From: Theodoxus fluviatilis
Taxonomy: Eukaryota; Mollusca; Gastropoda; Cycloneritida; Neritidae
Direction of reading: 5' to 3'
Length of the DNA stretch: 22,500 bases
NCBI GenBank assembly: GCA_034096865.1
Contig: JAWQFJ010026683.1
Span: forward strand, 17,501 to 40,000
The notes beneath the pieces are model-generated. The model searched no databases, was not told where the DNA came from, and saw only the letters and a list, made by a program, of their open reading frames with translations. A program made the translations under genes and the position numbers. Each line of letters starts with the position of its first letter. Position 1 is the stretch's first letter. Positions 17,261 through 22,500 of this stretch are shown in pieces.

Positions 17261-18690
17261 GCACTCTTCAACTGTCACTTCCGCCACCGCCAAATAGCAA
17301 TCCACTCCCAGCCTCAGTCCCAGCCCCAGGTCCTGTCGGCGGTCGCCCAGCCCTCTTCCACCAGAATTGGACGGCCCTTTTCCCCGAAGCAACGTGGTCT
17401 CTCAAAGTGGTGACAGAGGGCGCTCGAATTTCCTTGACGTGCCCACCTCGCCTTTCCTCCTCCCCTCGATGGATTCAGATACCCAGAGATCCGCTGAGGG
17501 CAGCTGCCTTGAGACAAGAGGTGGATACGTTATTGCAGAAGAGGGCGATCGAAGAAGTGTGCAACACATCTCTCCCTGCCTTTTATTCTCACCTCTTCGT
17601 TGCCCCGAAGACAGGCGGACGATGGAGGCCAGTTATAGACCTTTCCCTTCTCAACAAGCACATAGAGACTCCGCACTTCAGGATGGAAACCACGAGGACT
17701 TTGAGGCGGTCAGTGCGCCCCGGGGAATTTGCAGTCAGCATAGACCTGTCAGATGCCTACATGCACGTGTCCATGCACAGGTCCACCCACAAGTGGCTGA
17801 GATTTGCCATAGAAGGCAGGGTTTACGTTTTTCGTTCTCTCCCATTTGGTATCAGCACAAGTCCATGGATTTTCACCCGTCTACTCGACACAGTGGTGGA
17901 GTACGTGCGCCGAGAGACGGCGTCCGACGTGTCAAATTATCTGGACGACATTTTACAGATGAAAGCGAACCCTGCAACTCTCTCCGCGGATCTTCAGTTG
18001 CTCATACATAGACTGCAGAGTCTGGGGTTTTTGGTGAACGTTGCGAAGTAGGACCTTCGACCCTCGCAGGTATTCACTCATCTGGGAATGCATTTCAATA
18101 CAGCAGTTGGAATAGTGAGACTGCCGCAGAAGAGTATGGTCAAGCTGACGGATGTGGTGCAGCAGCTCCTTGCTTCAGACAGCACCTCCCCCAGATTTAT
18201 CTCGAAGGTGATCAGGATGTACATGGCGGCAGGGGAGTTGATTCCTTTGGGGCGGCTCTTCGTGAGACCCATACAGTGGGCCCTGAGCGATCTATGACAG
18301 CAGAACGATGGCCTGTGGGATCAGCGACTAGTCGTGTCAGACACACTGCGACAAGCTCTGCAACCTTGGACGAATCAGACATGGCTACTGACGGGAGTGC
18401 CATTGCAGATGCAGACTGCCACCATTTCCTTATGCACAGACGCATCAATGACAGCTTGGGGCGCTCACCTCCTTCGAGACCTCTAGGTCTGCTCAGGACA
18501 GTGGACAGCAGAGGAACGCTGCCGTCATATCAACGATCTGGAAATGATGGCAGTGATAAATGCGTTGAGCATGTGGAAAGACAGGCTGCAGGGCCATGTC
18601 GTGACGGTGCTAAACGACAACACAACAGTGGTGGCTCATGTCAAGAATCAAGGAGCCACCCACTCTCGTTCCCTCTGTTTGCTCACGATG
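17251..18690 (+). pseudogene. DIRS reverse transcriptase - RNase H
   Basis: One frame with a Pro-rich start, then RT blocks RWRPVIDLSLLN (about 17620), FAVSIDLSDAYMHVSMH (motif A, about 17730), FRSLPFGISTSPWIFTR (motif B, about 17830) and NYLDDIL (motif C, 17935-17955). RNase H follows: LCTDASMTAWGAHL (about 18433), NDLEMMAVINAL (about 18530) and VLNDNTTVVAHVKNQG (about 18605). The wording of these blocks is that of DIRS/Ngaro elements rather than Ty3 or Copia. In-frame stops are TAG 18049, TGA 18295 and TAG 18484; all catalytic aspartates seen are intact, so decay is by nonsense changes. RT copies the element RNA and RNase H removes it. The frame loses similarity at about 18685, before the recombinase. 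Confidence 0.88.
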
Positions 18691-18694
18691 AATT

Positions 18695-19790
18695 GATCTT
18701 GTGCTGGAATTTTTGGCTCATGAGCATTTTGAACCGCTGAAGGAAGCCTCCTTTGACAGACTTACCAAGAAGACTGTGTTTTTGATCACTTTGGCCACTG
18801 CGGGCCGTGTAAGTGAGATTTATGTCCATTCAGCAAGGAGGGATTGTCTGCAATTCAACCAGAACGGATCTGTATCCCTGCTCACCTTCCCGGGCTTCAT
18901 CGCCTAGAACAGGTTGCCAGAGGTTGGCAATCAGCAGTACACATTACAGCCTCTTGAAGAAGAGAGCTTCTGCCCAGTACGAGCACTACCCTGCTACATA
19001 AAGCGCACTAAGGACAATAGGAAACCCGATGATCCGCTTTTCTACCGCTGCATGGTTCAGCAAGAACATCTCCGCAGTTTGGCCACAGCGGGCCGTGTAA
19101 GTGAGATTCATGCCCTTTCAGACCGAAGGGATTGTTTGAGATTCAACCAGAATGGATCAGTGTCACTGCTCACCTTCCCGGGCTTCATCGCCTAGAACAG
19201 GTTGCCAGAGGTTGGCAGTCAGCAGTACACATTACAGCCTCTTGAAGAAGAGGTCTTCTGCCCAGTACAAGCACTGTCCTGTTACTTAGAGCGCACTGAG
19301 GACAAAAGGAAACCGGATGATCCGCTTTCTACCGATGCATGGCTCAGCAAGAACATCTCCGCAGCTGATTTCCTCATGGATTAAGTCCCTTACTGAGGAG
19401 GTGTATCAGACTTCCGCAGATCATCGCAGGAGAGAAGACGCAGCGGATACGGACTGACCCCACTTCTTCTATTCATGCTACAGGTTCATCGTCAGCAGTG
19501 GGATCTCCTGGTTCCCTGGTTGCAGCCCAGCTGCAGGGCTTGAGAGCTGCTACCCAACGGAGCGAAGCGTCGGGTTCAGTGCTGGAAGATTCACCTGTTT
19601 GAGGGATCAGGGATGTTTCAGGGCAGTCTCCTGATCCACACCCACCCGCTCACGAGCTGCGTGCCATTGCGGCATCTTTGGTCCTTTAAAGAGGCGCAGC
19701 TTTGGAGGACGTCACCAAGTCAGCTGGTTGATCGTCAGCCAGCACTTTCGGACGCTTTATCTGAGACACATGGCTGGCGAGCATGGCGTC
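18695..19790 (+). pseudogene. DIRS tyrosine recombinase (internally duplicated)
   Basis: The frame at 18701 reads EHFEPLKEASFDRLTKKTVF, then LATAGRVSEI with the box-A Arg, TAG at 18905, and SFCPVRAL, PDDPLFYR. A 288-bp unit then repeats from 19079. The C-terminal catalytic blocks are HELRAIAAS (H-x-x-R, 19651) and, one frame over, HFRTLYLRHMAGEHG with the candidate nucleophile Tyr (about 19758). The enzyme would integrate the circular cDNA by site-specific strand exchange. The SAM-like N-terminal part is largely absent, which suggests a deletion between RNase H and this region. Stops at 18905, 19193 and 19382 plus frameshifts before and after 19651 inactivate it. Confidence 0.82.
18791..19364 (+). 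repeat. 288-bp direct tandem duplication in the recombinase
   Basis: Units are 18791-19078 and 19079-19364. Both begin TTGGCCAC(T/A)GCGGGCCGTG and end AAGAACATCTCCGCAG; both contain the same TAG in CATCGCCTAGAACAG. They differ by a few percent and a one-base indel. The repeat length is a multiple of three. Confidence 0.93.
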
Positions 19791-20012
19791 CGAGTGCACC
19801 ATCTCCTGCGCCTGCAAGCGGAGGCTCATGGACGGCGCAGTTTGTCTCACTGCAGCATCTTCTTAGCTCCCTTTGCTGTCCTTCAACTTGTGCAGTGGTA
19901 TAGTACAAGTCCTTACTCATCTCCTTCTCTTGCTTAACAACTATACTAACTCTTAGGGCGCTGGTCAGTGGAGCGAGTTTTCTTACTTCCTTACCCGCCC
20001 CCTATTTGAAAT

Positions 20013-20098
20013 TCGGCAAACAGTGACTCATGTTAATCAGAGTAAAAGGTAATTTTTATTCTAAAATTAGTTTTAGGAGGATTAACATGAGTCTCTGT
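20013..20098 (+). repeat. DIRS internal complementary region
   Basis: 20021-20048 is the reverse complement of the left terminus (14743-14769), and 20049-20098 of the right terminus (20296-20345), placed side by side. The unit is therefore the complement of the joined ends of a circular element, the arrangement described for DIRS1. Confidence 0.85.
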
Positions 20099-20146
20099 GG
20101 GAGACCCTCCCAACCTGTCCCGCAAGGAGGAGCTCGCCAAGCACTT

Positions 20147-20345
20147 GAAGAAGTAAACTGATCATTTGCCCCGGAGCACAGGGGCTCATAAGGATAAGGG
20201 GAGAGCACTGCACTGGCTTTGTGCTTTTATCTGCGTCGGCGTGAGGCCTGCCCAGATTCGCTCCCTTTGCTGTCGACCAGTTAAGATTAGGCAAACAGTG
20301 ATTCATGTTAATTTTCCTAAAACTAATTTTAGGATTAAAAATTAC
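20147..20345 (-). repeat. DIRS right inverted terminal repeat
   Basis: Reverse complement of the left ITR, with an extra outer ~30 bases (CTAATTTTAGGATTAAAAATTAC) absent on the left. Host-flank similarity resumes immediately after, at 20346. Confidence 0.9.
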
Positions 20346-20899
<554 letters not shown>

Positions 20900-22500
20900 A
20901 TCGTAAATAAAGATGGGAAACCCAAAAACCTACATTTTTGGAAAGCATAGGCCACCTTAATTTCTCTAAAAAGCTAGAGGAAGCTTCGCAAATGATGCAC
21001 AATTCTGTCGAATCTGCTCTTCAGCTTTTCATTGATGCCATTCTGTCTTGTACATAATGTATGGTAAAAAAAAGCCCCTGCTAGGTCACCCATAATTAGA
21101 AATCAGCCCGTTTGGTACGACTACGAATGACGCACTGCTCAACTTGATGCACGGAAATCCCTTGCCCAATATAGAAAATCAAAATTTTTGGAGCATAAAG
21201 AAAAATACTTGGCCAGCAGAAAAGCATACAAAAGTTTAATACGCGCAAAGAAAAAGAGTCACTTTGTTTTTACCAATATCCAGCTCATGAATAGTATCCA
21301 AAATGCACTACACATTTTGGGCAGCTGTAAAGAATACAACATACAGATGTTCTGTTAATGTTGACATTAATATGACTACCTGGAAACAGCATTTCGAGAA
21401 TCTTTACCTGAGTAGTTACGATGCGAAGTTCAGATTGGAGAGTGTAATTGGAGATACCCCACTTGCTAGAAGCGTTGTAACAAATTCCATTCTGGATGAT
21501 CCCATTACGTTAGATGATGTGAAGATAGCTCTTCTTAGAATCAAACCATGGAAATTGGCGGTGATTGATACAATACCTGGTGAATGTTATAAAGCTGGCT
21601 GTTATAGAATAGCACCTTTCCTGACGAAACTGTTTAATTTCCTCTATGACTCCCACTACTTTCCCTGTGATGGTATCGTTCTGTAATTGTCATTCTGCAC
21701 AAGAAGAGTGATAAACTGGATCCCAACAACTACAGAGGGATTTCGTTACTTTGTATTCTTAGCAAGTTCTTTGCTTTCATCCTGACACGCCGGTTACGAT
21801 GTTGGACAGAGGACGAGGACATAATATGTCGAAAGCAAGCAGGTTTTAGGACGCAGTACTCTACCATCGATCATATCTTCACCCTGAACTCTATGGTCGA
21901 GGAGCACGACTATGGCGACGGTCGGGGGAAGCTCTATGTATCCTTTGTTAACTTGGAGAAAGCTTTAGACTCGGTAGATATGAATCAACTCTGGAAAGTC
22001 CACGAAAACACTGGCCCTTCATTAAAATGTATCCGAATGTTGAAAGCTATGCATGCAAATATTGAAGCCTGTGTACGATGGAATAACATTTTATCAGATT
22101 TCTTTAAATGCCCGGTGGGCGTAAAAAAGGGGGCCTTGGAGAGTCCGACAATGTTTTCTCTATGTATAGATGTTGCTTATCATGTACGGAAGTTCGGGAA
22201 ACACGGGGTCCAGCTACATTCTGGTACTTCAGAAATATTTGCTCTCTTATTCGCTGATGATGTTGCTCTCCTTTCTACAACTCCGACTGGTTTACGAAAC
22301 CAGCTTCATAACCTTGTCCAGGCGTCTCGTACCTTGGGTTTGAAGGTAAACCTGGACAAAACGAAAATGATCGTCTTCCGAAAGGGAGGCCATTTAGCAC
22401 AAGGGGAAAGGTGGACCTTAGCCGGCAGGAAGCTAGAAGTTCTAACTAGCTATGAGTACTTCGGCTTCACCGTTTCCACAAGATTATCTCTCAATCTACA
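20900..22500 (+). mobile_element. Non-LTR retrotransposon, 5'-truncated, runs off the window
   Basis: It begins in the region between endonuclease and RT of an ORF2 and continues to the window end. No endonuclease motif precedes it, so it is 5' truncated at or after the TC tract. Reading by family resemblance it belongs to the same broad group as the 5054 element but is a distinct family. Confidence 0.8.
20960..22500 (+). pseudogene. Non-LTR reverse transcriptase (partial, mutated)
   Basis: Early pieces read KKLEEASQMMHNSVESALQ (about 20968), then VWYDYE plus stop (21128) and a Lys-rich helix (FLEHKEKYLASRKAYKSL), followed by a frameshift near 21310. The frame at 21303 covers TWKQHFENLY to YFPCDG; another shift at about 21670 leads to a frame open to the window end. 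Motifs there are ILHKKSD, NNYRGISLLC, RKQAGFRTQYST, SFVNLEKALDS (motif A), GVKKGALESPTMFSL (motif B), LFADDVALL (motif C, 22250) and KTKMIVF. Motif A has Asn (AAC, 21950) where the metal-binding Asp is expected. The RT would copy element RNA at a nicked target; this copy should be inactive. Confidence 0.85.

Larger units (their letters stand above)
14743..20345 (+). mobile_element. DIRS-like tyrosine-recombinase retrotransposon (decayed)
   Basis: About 5.6 kb, bounded by inverted terminal repeats, with an internal complementary region before the right repeat. Coding order is gag-like, RT plus RNase H, tyrosine recombinase. No target-site duplication is visible, as expected for integration by a tyrosine recombinase; both ends show CTTT at the junction, matching CTT in the empty site near 4016. 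Internal stops, frameshifts, a deletion before the recombinase, a tandem duplication within it and a rearranged gag region show that it is dead. It lies antisense to the Ig gene, upstream of exon B3. Confidence 0.88.

Noticed and set aside
17314..18448. Open frames overlapping RT in other frames and on minus
   Set aside because: No motifs; the RT/RNase H blocks all lie in the frame beginning at 17251.

Overview
This is animal nuclear DNA, not prokaryotic. It has split Ig-domain exons with GT/AG borders, very high microsatellite content, APE-type non-LTR retrotransposons and a DIRS-type tyrosine-recombinase retrotransposon. The retroelement families, the huge (TC)n/(AC)n/(TA)n arrays and the hairpin+AATAAA retroelement tails suggest a lophotrochozoan, most likely a mollusc. 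That taxonomic call is inference.

Host gene (minus strand). Five exons, each encoding one Ig-like domain, lie at 14361-14101 (B3), 12458-12207 (B2), 10764-10513 (A2), 3624-3373 (B1) and 2146-1895 (A1). Four are exactly 252 nt with an AG acceptor and a GTAAGT or GTAAGA donor, and all are phase 1-1, so they can be joined in any number without a frame change. A and B are two paralogous domain types. The A+B pair with its introns has been duplicated (copy 1 about 160-4110, copy 2 about 9633-12530), and a third copy of B with its flank is at 14101-14742. The gene's ends lie outside the window.

Mobile elements (all on the plus strand, antisense to the Ig gene). (i) 5054-9587: a nearly complete but decayed non-LTR element. 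ORF1 begins with a 2A-like motif in which NPGP has become NPRP and continues with a coiled coil; ORF2 has APE endonuclease, reverse transcriptase and a C-terminal CCHC motif. (ii) 12530-13110: the C-terminus and 3' end of a related element. (iii) 14743-20345: a decayed DIRS-like element with inverted terminal repeats, an internal complementary region, gag, RT/RNase H and tyrosine recombinase. It interrupts a duplicated flank whose uninterrupted copy is at about 4016, so an empty and a filled site occur in one window. (iv) 20900-22500: the middle of another non-LTR ORF2, open to the window end. (v) Retroelement 3' tails (hairpin + AATAAA) at 98, 3271, 4901, 12071 and 13081, most followed by (TC)n.

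Simple sequence fills much of the rest: A/C-only pentamer/hexamer satellites (516-1860 and a shorter counterpart at 9940-10490), (TC)n tracts throughout, (TA)n at 2929, (AC)n at 4784, (TCTG)n at 11341, and a 1-kb CT-rich array at 13128-14100. Many long open frames in these tracts are translations of repeats, not genes. No tRNA, rRNA, CRISPR or intact transposase gene was seen.
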